From the NCBI GenBank assembly GCA_034766995.1, contig CM068314.1:13791201-13855200 (forward strand): a stretch of DNA of 64,000 nt, read 5' to 3'. A program made the translations under genes and the position numbers. Positions 13,256-25,594 of the stretch are shown here, piece by piece. A model generated the notes under the pieces. It made no database searches. It saw nothing but the letters and a program-made list of their open reading frames with translations, and was not told the origin of the DNA. This stretch comes from Acanthacorydalis orientalis. Lineage: Eukaryota; Arthropoda; Insecta; Megaloptera; Corydalidae. Within the stretch, counting starts at the first letter, position 1; the number at the start of each line of letters is the position of its first letter.

Positions 13256-13819
13256 TTAGGTTGGTAGGAAAATAATTGCGATTTTAGTTTTCTAAATTCT
13301 AACCTTATTTTTTTCAATGAAAATGTCATTCCATCGTGTTCATATTAATATTATTTTAAAGTGCATTTTTCGGTTTGTATTTTGGTAACATAGACCTTGG
13401 TTTTATTATTAATTTTACTTCGAATTAGGCTATTGAATTAAAGATGAAAAAGGAGCAAATAAGAGCAATTTTTTGCATGAGTTCAAAACTAATGGTAAAG
13501 CAGCAAAAACTGTCCGCAAACTAAACGATATTTTTGGTGTGCGTACTGTTAAGGAACGTATACTACAATGGTGGTTCCAAAAATTTCGTGCTGGGAACGA
13601 GAGCCTTGAAGATGAAAAAACTCACGAGCATCCTTCTTCAGTTCATAACAACCAACTGAAGGCATTAGCTGAATCAGAACCACGTACAACAATTCAAGAG
13701 CTTGCACAAAAGTTAGACGTTAGTCATCCAACAGTTCTGGACCACTTACAACCACTTAAATTAAAAAATGTATATGCATTTGAAGGTCATAAACCGCAAT
13801 TATTTTTCTACCGACCTAA
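13256..13819 (+). mobile_element. Non-autonomous mariner deletion derivative with both ends intact
   Basis: A 564-bp element bounded by near-perfect inverted ends (TTAGGTTGGTAGGAAAATAA on the left; the complement TTATTTTTCTACCGACCTAA on the right) with TA target duplications at 13254-13255 and 13820-13821. A decayed mariner transposase N-terminus begins at ATG 13444 (MKKEQIRAIF). After a one-T loss in the T run near 13470 it continues in another frame as HEFKTNGKAAKTVRKLND, then ILQWWFQKFRAGNESLED and LAQKLDVSHPTVLDHL. These are the two helix-turn-helix DNA-binding regions. The whole DDD catalytic domain is missing; sequence passes from TVLDHL almost directly to the right end. The open frame running on to 13994 leaves the element and is chance. 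Partial relatives lie at 36812-37229 and 56257-56389. Confidence 0.9.
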
Positions 13820-14125
13820 TAATTTCATACGTATCCTCAATAAAATATTTAAACAACTATTAAAAAGCTTTTTTAAATCTTGGATACAAAGAAATATTTT
13901 TACAAAACACATGTCTTTTTATACTAAAGTTTTATTATTTTTAAATGAATGTAATGTTTTATTTATCTCATATATCGAAATATGGGAATATTGATAATTT
14001 CTGATTCTTGACTATTTTGAATGAATCCACTAGAATAATTTATCTCGATCCAATAAAGGTAACATAATTAAGTACTTTAACGAATGATCTCAAAGTGTTT
14101 TATTATCCATATATACACAAATTCA

Positions 14126-14128
<3 letters not shown>

Positions 14129-14169
<41 letters not shown>
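14129..14169. repeat. (TA)n microsatellite
   Basis: TA tract of about 41 bp. Confidence 0.95.
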
Positions 14170-14172
<3 letters not shown>

Positions 14173-14339
14173 CACATGTACGTGTTTAAACCGAAGTACA
14201 CTTAGTCACGACAACTCTTGTTATTTTATGTATAGACACATGTATAAATATCGACACCATATAAAGATAAAAATCAAAGGCGTATTTTCATATGAAATCG
14301 AAACACTACATGAATGAAATAAACGTGTTTTCAGAGAAT

Positions 14340-14760
14340 AACAAATAACCGTGTGGTGCGTAAGATACCCATATATGCATCCGACGTTCACCTACGCACC
14401 GTGCCCATTCGCAAATACAAATTGTCGTCTACATGTCTATTATGTGTAGGATTGTCGTGTGCATGGGTGGACGAGGTTCAGATTCTGTAACATAGGACCA
14501 ACATGTAAACGTTGGGCGATTCGTGGGTGTCGTCCGTCTAATAAAAACACCGCACCGTCCGGACGACGAATGTGGATGGACACTGTTATATTGATTAACA
14601 GGTCACGTCGCCAGGCGGTTGTTATTTTTTTTATGTATGTAGCTTTTATTAAAATCAGTCGAGTGTTTCTTCTCGTCCGTGACATCGTTGGCGTTAGATT
14701 GAATGTATGTGTTTTTATTTGTGAAATATGGACAGAAAATTATACACCATGTGTCTAAAA
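14340..14760. other. Higher-complexity intronic island
   Basis: About 400 bp of non-repetitive sequence with much higher GC than its flanks, CpG-rich around 14470-14580. Overlapping reading frames of 81 codons (minus) and 99 codons (plus) exist here. Neither resembles a known family nor has splice context, so I read them as a by-product of low stop density. Confidence 0.25.
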
Positions 14761-15264
14761 CGGAGATGGATTACTTTCGATATAAACTACTTTTCGTGGT
14801 TTTATTTTCAATATGAATGAAATTTAAATAACACCTGTATCTCCTAGAGATTTGTAATTTATTGATTGAATCTATCACGGTCTGATAAATGAATGAAGAG
14901 TTGTTAGTAAGGGCAACAGGTTTTCTCATGAATTATTGAATAGTAATTTTTAACAGAATACACAGTATAAGAAAACATATACAATTTTTTATTTATACCT
15001 TTTCATAACATTTTTCAAAGATGAATTTATAAAATAGCATGATTTACTGAGCGAAAATGCATATATATTCTTTTGTAAATAAATATCAGAATAAAAAATA
15101 TCTCAATAAATCAAAAAGATGAATTCCCTAACATGTGGCAACTATGTAGCAATGGGCTGTATGTCAACTGAAAGACTTTAGTGTACTGTACAATTGTATG
15201 AGTTTCAAGTTGATACCATTAATCTAAATTTAAATTGAATAAGTGTCGAAAAAGATAAAACGTA

Positions 15265-15722
15265 TTTGTCTGGGTGTACGAAGGAAGATCAAAAAATTCG
15301 CGGAATGAAAGGGAAGAGGGGTAAAAAACCAGTCATTATATTTCTTTTTCAATATATATTCCCATGACTACTATACTTTTCAGATCTTTGAATAATTTTC
15401 TTTAAACCTTCATAAAGATAAATTATGTGAAAAAATGAGCCGAAATTGCTGCCTTGACTTCATCATCATCCTCAAATTTCTTACCATGTAACTTTTTTTT
15501 TCAAATTCGAGAACAAATAAAAATCTCTAAGGGCTAGATCTGGACTATACGGAGGGTCAGTCAGAATTTCGAAACCGCACTTATGGTTGGAAGCCATTGC
15601 TAATGATCATCATCCAATATTAATTTCTCTACTTTTTTAACAATTTCCGTCGAAGTTACCTCGATGGACTTTTCTGAAGGTGGGTCGTCTTTTATTGACT
15701 CTCTATTTTGCTTGAAGAGGCC
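15265..15722 (-). mobile_element. Internally deleted mariner, same lineage as 46478-47732
   Basis: Read on the minus strand, it starts near 15722 with the segment matching 46820-46920 (ACTTCGACGGAAATTGTTAA, then AAAAAGTAGAGAAATT). It then jumps to the C-terminal third: CCAATGGCTTCC / GGTTTCGAAATTCTGAC, and a CCTCCGTATAGTCCAGATCT segment that encodes PPYSPDLA, the third catalytic aspartate motif. It ends in the terminal segment near 15265. The missing middle corresponds to about 0.5 kb of the full copy and removes the first two catalytic aspartates. The N-terminal end is cut where the CAGGGCCAGATTTACAC sequence begins. Confidence 0.8.
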
Positions 15723-15725
15723 ATA

Positions 15726-15800
15726 CTCAGGGCCAGATTTACACTAGGTGCCGCCCTTGACCCACCAATGAAATGCCGACCCTACTCCCACCCCCAATTT
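15726..15800. mobile_element. Possible DNA-transposon end (CAGGGCC...)
   Basis: An abrupt GC-rich block beginning CAGGGCCAGATTTACACTAG and continuing GTGCCGCCCTTGACCC. The CAGGGCC(A/G)GATTTA start resembles terminal sequences I associate with hAT-type elements. No matching inverted end or target duplication was found, so only a fragment is likely present, abutting the truncated mariner. Confidence 0.35.
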
Positions 15801-15902
15801 TGACAAATTGATTAAGAGAAATCCGTGACTTTTGGTAATTTTGAGAACATTTCAACAGAAAAAATTTAATAATCACCAAAAAATTTGTAAAATTTTCCAT
15901 TC

Positions 15903-15905
<3 letters not shown>

Positions 15906-15978
<73 letters not shown>
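15906..15978. repeat. (TA)n microsatellite
   Basis: Pure TA tract of about 72 bp. Confidence 0.95.
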
Positions 15979-15982
<4 letters not shown>

Positions 15983-16339
15983 AATTAAAACGGTACTGAT
16001 TTGATTTGTTATATGAATTGTTATTTATAAAGAATTTGTACTAAAATGGTTGACTATGAATTAAATTTATTACAAGAAATTCCTTAATAAGCTGCAAGAA
16101 CAACTTCAATGTGTACGGTTCGACATCAGTTACATGTAAATTCCCTTTCACACCAAAGATAAGGTCCATTTCTCCTTCTAGACTTGGTTGTTTCTGATAA
16201 AATTAAAATAAAACGTATTCCAGTTATGTTCTAGCCACGATATTCAGTGAATCTCGAGTCTTCTCTTTTATAAATAAAATGTTCACTCCTTCACAAACTA
16301 CACTAAAAATTTTTGATTCAAAATGTTCAACATTTGATC

Positions 16340-16341
<2 letters not shown>

Positions 16342-16394
<53 letters not shown>
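16342..16394. repeat. (TA)n microsatellite
   Basis: TA tract of about 52 bp ending in ACAC. Confidence 0.95.
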
Positions 16395-16398
<4 letters not shown>

Positions 16399-17139
16399 GT
16401 ATCAAAACAATACATACAAAAACTAACATCGAATATTTAGAAACGTACGTTCTTATAATTGACATAGAACCGGGCGGTGGATGAAATATGATGTAACATA
16501 AAGCGTTTGACATATGAACCATAAATGATTAATGGAAAATGTCTTATACGGTGTTCAATTTGATACATATGCTGGCGAGACAAGACGAAGATTCATGTAA
16601 AGAGATTTTCCGTGTTGATTTGTTTATACAGTAAACATTTCGCAGACGGTGGTGCTGTCGTAACGGGCAACAGTAATTAATTTCTTACTTGTCAATCAAA
16701 AATTTACGAACATGTAAAAAAGTCAATTGAAAATACCTGGTCAATATTTTTTTTCTTGTATTGAATGAGTACAGTTCTTTTTGAATACAGTTTTAAATAA
16801 AGATTTGCTTTTATTTATAATACAGGCTTTTTATAGACAAAAATACTAATGTACTGCTTAGTTCTTTTATCATTTCTATGTTTTAGATTTTTTATTCACT
16901 TTAACTACTTAATTGTATAGAATGTTCCATCGTTCTATTTGATATAACACGTTTTATCTTTATCAAATAATAATTCAAATATATGAGTTGAATTGAATCT
17001 TTACAACGAATTTTATCATCCTGTTTTCACACTTTTCATTTCTACAATATTTACCTTTCTTATGTTAAGAGAATACCAAAACAAACACACATGGAAACAC
17101 ACATTATTAACCTATCATAATTATCTTTTTTTCCATAAA

Positions 17140-17345
17140 CTATAAAACATTTTTTGACCAGAAAGGTTAAATAAATTTTTAGATCATTTTTTATCGTTGT
17201 TTATGGGAATTTCGATGACAGCCCGCTATTTTCAGAAGGTGAAGATACAAATAAATTCTGATTTTTTTACAATTTGGATCAGGTTTGTAGGGCCAAAAAG
17301 GAAATAATTTGTGGAAATAAATTTAGCTTCAATGTCAAAATTATA
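17140..17345. repeat. Fold-back repeat copy, rearranged
   Basis: Carries the arm motif GATCATTTTTTATCGTTGTT followed by TATGGGAATTTCGATGACA. After a non-matching stretch it carries the outer motif GGAAATAATTTGTGGAAATA and TTTAGCTTCAATGTCAAAAT. The order agrees with longer copies, but the arms are diverged. Confidence 0.4.
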
Positions 17346-18299
17346 TTTTGAATTAATGTAATATTGATTTTTCTCTTAGCTCTAATAATTGTTCTGATTG
17401 CTTTCTAATGATAATTAATTTACATAATGATAAATAATTCTATTTTATTAATTGTTTACAGTTTATCTTTTAAATATGTAAAATATTGATCTGGCCTTTT
17501 AAAAAATTTGTGACTTATTTTAAATATATATAAGATTTGTAATTATTTTTTTAATAAACTATCACAGAAATCCAAATAAAAAATACCTCTCTTTTTTTTC
17601 AAAAAGTACAACGATAAAAAAGAAAATATTCTTCTATATATATAATTAGTATTTATCTGTTCTACTACAATGCACAAATTCTATTTTTTTATAATGATCT
17701 GACCGTGTAACATATTGATTGAACCTCGTTTTCAAGACGACTCAATCATTCTATAATTAATATTGTATTCAATACTGTAATTATATTTTGATTAAACAGC
17801 ACTTCCTATATATATTTTAATTATAATAACGATGGATAGAATGCGACTGATTAATATTGTTTCAAGCAAGAATGAAAACTGCTCTCAAGTATATTAAAAA
17901 AAAAAAGTCAAATGTATATAAAAGGTAAGATTCAAATTGTCTAATACATTGTGTGTGTGTGTATATATATAATAAGAAAAATAATAACTAATAAAAAAAT
18001 TTTCAAACATGTACCTATAATATAAAATATTTTTAATGATTAAAAAAGATGAAATTTATTATTTTTTATTGGAAAGAAATATATTTATTACTTTTTACCG
18101 ATAGTTATTCACTGGAATCATTAATTTATTAGCAACTTAAAAATGATTTATATTTTTTCAGTGAAAATTTGTTCATGTGTTTGTGTATGCAATAAAAATT
18201 TAAATTATATTTCTTTGAAGACATTTATTTCTGTGCATTATTCATTTAAAGATTATGTATTTGCTTATGAATTATTTTGATAGTTTGGTCATATTCGTA

Positions 18300-18480
18300 C
18301 GTAAGAACCAGTTAAAATGATCAATTATCAATTTTTAAGCATTTTTAATCAGAAAAAATGTGTTTATTTTGGATTTGAAAGTTCCATTAAAAATATACTT
18401 ATCAAGAAAATTAATTCGAATATTGTAATACACTAAATACAGTGACAGTTCTTCTTAATAGCTAAATTCTTTATACAAAT
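18300..18480. repeat. Fold-back repeat fragment
   Basis: Contains AAAATGATCAATTATCAAT, then GCATTTTTAATCAGAAAAAA and a weak outer segment, matching the right arm of the family. Confidence 0.4.
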
Positions 18481-18516
18481 AGATTAGCATCAGCAAAAAC
18501 TAGTCGAAAAAAATTA

Positions 18517-18605
18517 TTAGGTGTACAAATTAATTTGGTGCCTTTTTTATATAAAATGAATGTTTACAGAAAAATGGAATACATACATTTTTTGTGATTA
18601 AACTG
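18517..18605 (-). mobile_element. Mariner end fragment (60245 lineage)
   Basis: Starts ATTAGGTGTACAAATTAATT and continues TGGTGCCTTTTTTATATAAA and ATGAATGTTTACAG. This is the complement of the right end of the element at 60245-60661. Only the terminal 80-90 bp is recognisable. Confidence 0.65.
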
Positions 18606-18929
18606 ATTATAATCATAAATAAAAAAATATGACCCAAAGGATAACACATACAAAGAAATGCTGATATCAACTGATATCTGTGTAAATAAACAAATATTTT
18701 AAAAAGTATCTAAAGTATGTAAATATTAATAAAAAAAATAAATTATATGAATCAAACGTACATTATAAGAAATTTCGAATAAATACATAAAAATCTCTAT
18801 AAAAAAATTAATTATAGGAGGAAAAGCTCATTCGTGATTCGAAGAGTCTATGTTTTATTAAAAAAACTATCAAGATCGTAATTGAATTTCTGTATCAGTT
18901 ACACCTGCTGTTTCTACAGCTCCCGTCAT

Positions 18930-19330
18930 ACGAAATCATATTATGTGTAGGTAAACAAATCACAAATCAATCGTAAATTTCACACCTGCCGCACGTAATA
19001 ATGCATTCCTACCCACGTATCGGCGACCCAATGTACAAAACAAGCGTATAAAAGGCAATAGCAATATATTATTACAAACACAGTACAGCTCAATCTTAGA
19101 AACGTGCATCGAACATATTGGCAAAATTCCAGTGGAATAATCGTACAGTTGAAAGTCTTCGCGATCGTTAACATTTGTATCCTGAATACGCTGGGTGCAT
19201 GAAGATAGCTGATAAGTTCGTCGGATGAACATAGAGCTTTAATGTAATTTATGTGTACATTGGTAAACACATGCGAGAGATCATTCAAGTACGATTAGTA
19301 ACATCTACGTGCTTGCGATTTAATGCCAAT
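18930..19330. other. Higher-complexity intronic island
   Basis: Unique-looking sequence with raised GC around 18960-19050 and 19140-19320. Frames of 90 and 102 codons occur on the minus strand in overlapping registers. They overlap each other and resemble no family, so I do not call a gene. Confidence 0.25.
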
Positions 19331-19962
19331 TTGTGCGTGCATGAGTTGTGGGAAAATGCAGATCGTGACAATAATATTCGAGTTTATTTATTGCGTGCCT
19401 GCAATGCAATTATATAAATCAGTTAGTGATATATTCTTGTTTGTTTTGGGTTTCGACTGTACTAAACTGTTTGCAATACTAATTGCATCGATAAATGTTG
19501 TTGTGATCGTTAGACTAGAAGTGCTTTCTAAATACACACCATTCGTTTTATTATTTACTTTCAGCACTGTAAAATAGTCCTTAATACCAAGAAATAACTT
19601 CACTGTTTTACAGTAAATTTAAAACAGATTTCTAGAATGACTGCAAAATTCACATTCGTATTTTTCTCTCACATCTCAAGCTGCAAAAGTTAAATGATTA
19701 TTAATCATTTTTGTTTATTATTTAAGCGGATTTTGCTGACAATACAACCATTATCAGAACGCACAGGTCCAGAAAAATCTAAAAGTACACTAGAGTAAAT
19801 CGAAAATCCAAAAAACGCCTTGTAGATCTGTTGAAGAATCAGAAAATATACAGTAAATTCGACTAAACGACTGAAAAATTTATGAAGATTTGATATTTGC
19901 TATTCTTTCTTTAAATGTTTAAGATAAACGTTCTTCTCTAATGATTTTATTGGCTGTATTTA

Positions 19963-20135
19963 GGTGTGCAAATTCATTCGGTGTCTTTTTTATGAAAAAT
20001 GAATGTTACTGAAAAATTGAATACATTTTAACCCTTAAAATATCTCCCACTATTTTGTATAACTTTACTTCATCTGTCGGTAACTGACAAATCCCTTGTC
20101 GAAAAAAGGTAGAGGCGTTGAGTCAATGAAATCGT
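19963..20135 (-). mobile_element. Mariner 3' fragment (60245 lineage)
   Basis: Begins TTAGGTGTGCAAATTCATTC and GGTGTCTTTTTTATGAAAAA. It then matches the complement of 60500-60600 through ATGAATGTTACTG, TTGTATAACTTTACTTCATC and TGTCGGTAACTGACAAATCC to TTGTCGAAAAAA. On the minus strand it is therefore the 3' half of that element. Similarity is lost after about 20130. Confidence 0.75.
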
Positions 20136-20454
20136 AATGCATTTTCGGACCTCTTGCAATGTTTTAGCATTGTTTGTATGTTTTAGGCATTGTAACACAT
20201 TCTCCTAAAGCTGGACAAATCATTCTTGCGGTTTCAACAGCATTTTTTCGACTTAAAATACACATTGCAATACCTAATATATGTTGCTTTTCGGACGCTA
20301 TCGTGTTCACTACTGTTTTGTTTGGTTATACCAATTGCTTGGCCAAGATATATAGTCTTTTTAAATGTTAAGGTCGGCACTTAAAAATCCTAAAACGGCG
20401 AGAAAATATTTTAATTTAAAACAGAGTTGTAATTAATTCAATTTAAAGGCACAG

Positions 20455-20600
20455 AATTATTTTTGTCGCTCTGAAAATGATATCATCACCATCGAAATAC
20501 GCATAAGCAACAATCAAATCATTGATTGAACATTTTGGAACAAAAACATTCTCTGTAATTTGTGGGGTGAAAATAGAAATCTTTTGCGAATATGTAGACC
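20455..20600. repeat. Fold-back repeat copy, one arm
   Basis: A good copy of the right arm: TCGCTCTGAAAATGATATCA, then CGAAATACGCATAAGCAACA, ATTGATTGAACATTTTGG and TAATTTGTGGGGTGAAAATA. The centre-side end is at 20455. Confidence 0.6.
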
Positions 20601-20665
20601 TTTATGTTATCAATAATATTTTTAATAAATATATTATTAAATCTTTTTTTTTGTTACTCTATTTG

Positions 20666-20797
<132 letters not shown>

Positions 20798-21493
20798 TTA
20801 ATATTCCAAAAAGTTTTCTCAAGATCATATTCTTTTTCAAGGCCAATACGTCTGTCATCCTTTTTATCTTTCAATCATCACAACTCATTAAGCGCCAGTG
20901 CATAGCACACATCTGATGTGCATGGTGATGTCTGTTGTCTCCAACGTAATATTTTCATATGATTAAATTAAATTCTCGTCGCGTATGTGCCAGAGCCCTA
21001 GAGTAGATTCGAAACCGTACGCACAGACACACGCACGCATAAACAGACACACAGATTCGTATGACATTTTTTTTACGAGGGGTTTCACCTGACATCACAC
21101 TGTTAAATCGGATGTCGCATTTATAAATAGACTGAAGAGTTGACATCGTGTGGGATAAAAAAATTATAAGTGCTGTATGACGGAAAAGAACGTTAATGAA
21201 CTGTTTCCTTAACTGACCTTTTACATGCGTTTTCAGTGATGGTATTAGGTTTGTTTTTCGCTCGTTGTTGTTGATTTTAAGTTAATTAATTGTGTGTTTA
21301 TTTTAACGATTGTGTGGGTATGTATGAGAATTTAAATTGTAGCACTGGTATTATTCATATCAGTAGTGCTGTTTTAATGTTAATTTATTATTTTAATATT
21401 ATCTATTTGTTTTAATTAATTTATTTGTAATGATTAAAGATATTTCGTATGTTTTAAAAACTATTTGTAAAATGTTAAAAAATCTATTTTGAA

Positions 21494-21607
<114 letters not shown>

Positions 21608-21769
21608 CAATAAACAATCAAGTAGAGACATAAATAGGATTAAAATTATGTATAGAAATAATTTCTTTTTAAATGGATTGTCTAGAATAGGTCATACGTT
21701 CAACTTTAATTGCTTTATAATTCAATCTTTTTTTTGTTTTCAATCTCATATTGTCAAACCATAAACTAA

Positions 21770-22080
21770 CTGCAATCTGATAAAGAAACATGTTTATACA
21801 CAGAGTGTTGCATTACGCGTGTTCTGCAAACGATCTGACTTTTTCTGTGGTCGAAAACTGTCAAGTAAATTGTGACGGTTGTCGCGCCGCAATCGTGTGA
21901 AGAAAAGCGGCGGCATAGCAAGAAGCAAACATCACCGGCATCCAATGGCAACAGCTCGAATATCGTCATAGTGTCGACGCGTTGCACTGACAGCGAATTA
22001 ATATTCTTGACCCGACCTCAGACTTTCGTGTACAAGAGATAAGCGATGCTCGTCTCGACTTTTATGTAAGGACGTCTTTT
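21770..22080. other. Higher-complexity intronic island
   Basis: About 300 bp with CpG-rich content, most marked at 21870-21990 (for example GTTGTCGCGCCGCAATCGTG). A 73-codon minus-strand frame has no family resemblance. Candidate regulatory DNA by composition only. Confidence 0.25.
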
Positions 22081-22519
22081 TTTTTTTACTTGTCCACCAC
22101 GTCTTTAAACATTTGTTATGCTCGAGCACGTTAAGACTTTTGTCGTGTAATTATATTAAGGTTGGTCTAGGATTTAATTTATATCCATGATAAGTCGATA
22201 GAAATGAAAAGTGTTTTTAAAGGACAAAATCAAACAGCATTTCAATTTAATACAATTTTGACCATTCTTTATTTTTGTTTCAAACAAAATTTTTCTTCGT
22301 TTTATTTCCTACTCTCTTCGACATTTTGACTACATTCGTTTCCTAAAAACGATGTTCTTCAATAAAAAAAAATGATTCATATATTTTTTTATTATTAATA
22401 CTTCCCTTGTAAGCTTTTAAAAATCAAATCATATAAATTAATCTATCACTTTATTTCTATTTTAAATCTTTAAAAACTTATCCATTCCTATCAACATTCT
22501 AATCAATACATTTTCTTTA

Positions 22520-22523
<4 letters not shown>

Positions 22524-22562
<39 letters not shown>
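22524..22562. repeat. (TA)n microsatellite
   Basis: TA tract of about 39 bp. Confidence 0.9.
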
Positions 22563-22565
<3 letters not shown>

Positions 22566-22574
22566 TTTGTTTTT

Positions 22575-22635
22575 TTTAAAAAATATATAAATCTTTTCAT
22601 GCTTCTCTGTTATCTGAAGTCGCTGAATTATTTTT
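22575..22635 (-). mobile_element. Short RTE-type LINE remnant
   Basis: The complement reads ATAATTCAGCGACTTCAGAT then ACAGAGAAGCATGAAAAGAT. This matches the segment at 10028-10075 of the plus-strand RTE remnant (ATAATTCAACGACTTCAGGC then ACAGAGAAGCACATAAAGAT). It lies between two TA microsatellites. Confidence 0.5.
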
Positions 22636-22704
22636 ACATTGAAGAAACGTGTTTCATTTATAAAGATAAGAATAGATAAAATATATTAATCGAATTCTTT
22701 TCTC

Positions 22705-22707
<3 letters not shown>

Positions 22708-22777
<70 letters not shown>
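22708..22777. repeat. (TA)n microsatellite
   Basis: Pure TA tract of about 70 bp. Confidence 0.95.
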
Positions 22778-22781
<4 letters not shown>

Positions 22782-22829
22782 CATAATAGAATACAAGTGT
22801 GTAAATGTTTTGAAATAAAACTATTACTA

Positions 22830-23200
22830 GTTCAGATTCTGATCCCGTAGTAATGGCAGTATATAAAAGCAACTTAAGAACGGGTCTCGATGTCAACTTA
22901 TCACCGTAACCGGTGGATTAAACACGACCACCCACACACAGCGGGTACAAACCGAACTGAATTGTTACCAATCGTGGTATTTACAACGGTCAAACAGTTC
23001 AACAGAGCTCATAATACAGCGTGAAGGTTAGATTAATGAGTGTACATTAAGCACAATACCGTACGATCGGGATGATAAAGTCATTCATGGTGCGGATGAC
23101 CCACTGTGATCACTTTTTTTTATCTCACCACCTGTGATGACGCCGGTTTGAGAATTGTGTTTGACGAGGGTGCACGTGAATGCATTATCTGAGTATTGTC
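22830..23200. other. Higher-complexity intronic island
   Basis: Non-repetitive sequence with raised GC. It includes GCGGGTACAAACCGAACTG near 22940 and the TGATGACGCCGGTTTGAGAA stretch near 23135. No open frame of interest. Confidence 0.22.
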
Positions 23201-24387
23201 TTTTCTGATATTACGAGCATATATATATATATATATTAGATAGCGGTCATTTTTCCCCAAAAATTAAATGGACCAAAAGTAAAAATATCCCACATTATTC
23301 ATAAATCTTACATTAGTAATGAAAAAATGTGATTTTAACAAAAATGTTTATAAACGAATTGTTAGACACTTTTTAGAACTCATTTAAAAAAATTGGTGTA
23401 TTTATCAGAAATTTGGTCAATTTTGGTCTTTTCGATATGATTTTTACAGAACAAAAAAAGTTGTAAGAATTAAATATTTCTCTATATTAAGTAGTAAAAA
23501 AGTACTATCAGCAAAAAAAATAATAATTTAAATAGTTTCGATTTTTTATCAAAAATTGCATACAGGTCGTGGTTCTTTTTTGATCAAAAATATTCGATTT
23601 TTTCTCATAAACTTCATATTTTTAATAAACTAATTAGATTTATACTACAATTTTAGTAATAGCATTCTTTCATACTTTTTAAATACTTTTTTTATTTGTA
23701 AAAATTTCCCTTAATACTAAAAAATTGATAATTTTTAACTTGAATATTTTGTGAAAAGAAAAACATTTGGTGCTTCGGATATTATTTCATACATGTAAAT
23801 GAATTAGGTCTCAAAACTTCATACATTTATCTAAATTTTGAAATAAACTTACAATTAAATGCTGGTAATGTATCAACAAATTTATACATCAGTAAGGTTT
23901 CAATTGTAAGCCCACATTTTCATATTTGTGTGGAGTAGAGTTTACAAATTATGAATATAGTAATATATTGTACATGTATATACCATAAAACTGTACATTT
24001 AACACTTGTGTGCAGTAGTAAAATTCTTGTTTAACACATAATTAATTCAACACAACTGTTTCTATACGTTTACTAATAAAGTATATGTCAATATTGACAG
24101 ACCTTGCATAGTTCATTTCAATGCCAATGACTAGACGAACGTGATATTTTTATGAACAATTATAGGTAATACTTTTTGTTCTTAGTTTCAAGTTCATGGA
24201 GTATATAAGACCTGTGCAGTGATGAAACGTATTATGGAGCCAAGAGTCACAATTGTATTTAACTTCTCCAAATTTTCAAATTCGATAAAAAGTGATTATC
24301 AGTGAAACGAGTTCTCTTTGTAGATAATTATATTTTAATAATATATCTTGTTTAAAAACAGGTATGAATGATTATCGATTAGTAATC

Positions 24388-24395
<8 letters not shown>

Positions 24396-24440
<45 letters not shown>
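24396..24440. repeat. (TA)n microsatellite
   Basis: TA tract of about 45 bp. Confidence 0.95.
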
Positions 24441-24442
<2 letters not shown>

Positions 24443-24764
24443 TATACTTTGATGTTTTGAATTAATAGAAAATTCTAATTAAATAATAATAATTATTATT
24501 CAATTTAAATAGAAAATAAATTCGATTATATGTAAGAGTATGTATTATTAAAACATTGTTTTCTAATTTTTATATTCAGTCATCCATAATATTTTTATTT
24601 ATACATCTCATTTTTCACCGTGCAACCGCATTTAAAACTGTTTCTCACGTGTTACATCCAACTAATATCAAATTATTTACCGCACAACTAGTTTTCTTGT
24701 AATTTAATATGAATGAAATAATAGATAAGATAATCGTCGCTAATTAAAATTTTCATAGAATTAA

Positions 24765-24990
24765 CGAGCGGTCATCGGTACACATGTTCGCCGCCACTGA
24801 ATGAAGTTGATAGCCTTGGGCCCGAATACGCGGTATACACAGTAAATGTGTCCTTGTTAGGAAACGCACGCGCCCACGCGACCGGCGTTCGCGGCTTTAG
24901 CGCCACTAAGATGCCTCGCAGGTGATAAACAGACGCATGTTTTTCCAAAGAAAAGTACAGTCTAATTCCAGCGCCTATATATGACATACA
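24765..24990. other. Higher-complexity intronic island
   Basis: A sharply delimited GC-rich block. CpG density is high at 24780-24905, with GCACGCGCCCACGCGACCGG at 24867-24886. A 71-codon minus-strand frame covers it. It has no recognisable domain and no splice sites that I can support. Confidence 0.3.
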
Positions 24991-25594
24991 AACCTCATTT
25001 ATTACACGAACTTAACTGTAAAATTGTAATCTTCTAATTGCTTACTGATTATTTGATGTAAAAAAATTATAAGAATACTATCGTCATTGAAATGGTTCAT
25101 CGAACAGTTCTATAATTAAACGCATGAATGTGTATATGAAAACATTACGATTATTCATGGTTTACAAATATATTTTAGCAAAAAATGATAAATTACCATT
25201 ATTACATAATAAACATCCGTTTTTGATAAGTTTTAGATCTTATATTATTTATATATATATATATATATAAATGATCCAGTGATGATACCGTTCCTGTAAT
25301 TTATTCATTCTTTGATTGGTTGATATCGGTTACGTTGTATTTGTTTTAATTGATATCAGTACATGATCAGTGTTGTGTTTCACGGTGTACAACGATAGAG
25401 GGTAAACGATTTCAGTGTAAAACTGATAAGAAATTTATTCAAAATATTGTAATCGCTGAAGCTTTAGAGTAAAAAATGTGTTACACATTTTAACATTGTA
25501 TTTTGTTATGTAAACGTTTCCAATAAAAAATGTTTGGCTTACATTTTACGCAAATTGTTTGTATATATAATTTATTAATTTCTGTTATTTGTTA

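Noticed and set aside
13473..13994. Open reading frame of 173 codons read as one gene
   Set aside because: Only the first two-thirds is mariner N-terminal sequence; the frame then runs past the transposon's right end at 13819 into flanking DNA. It has no proper ATG in this frame and lacks the catalytic domain.
24198..24235. TATATAAG followed about 20-25 bases later by GCAGTGATG, resembling a core promoter
   Set aside because: TATA-like strings are expected everywhere in such AT-rich DNA and no downstream gene was recognised.
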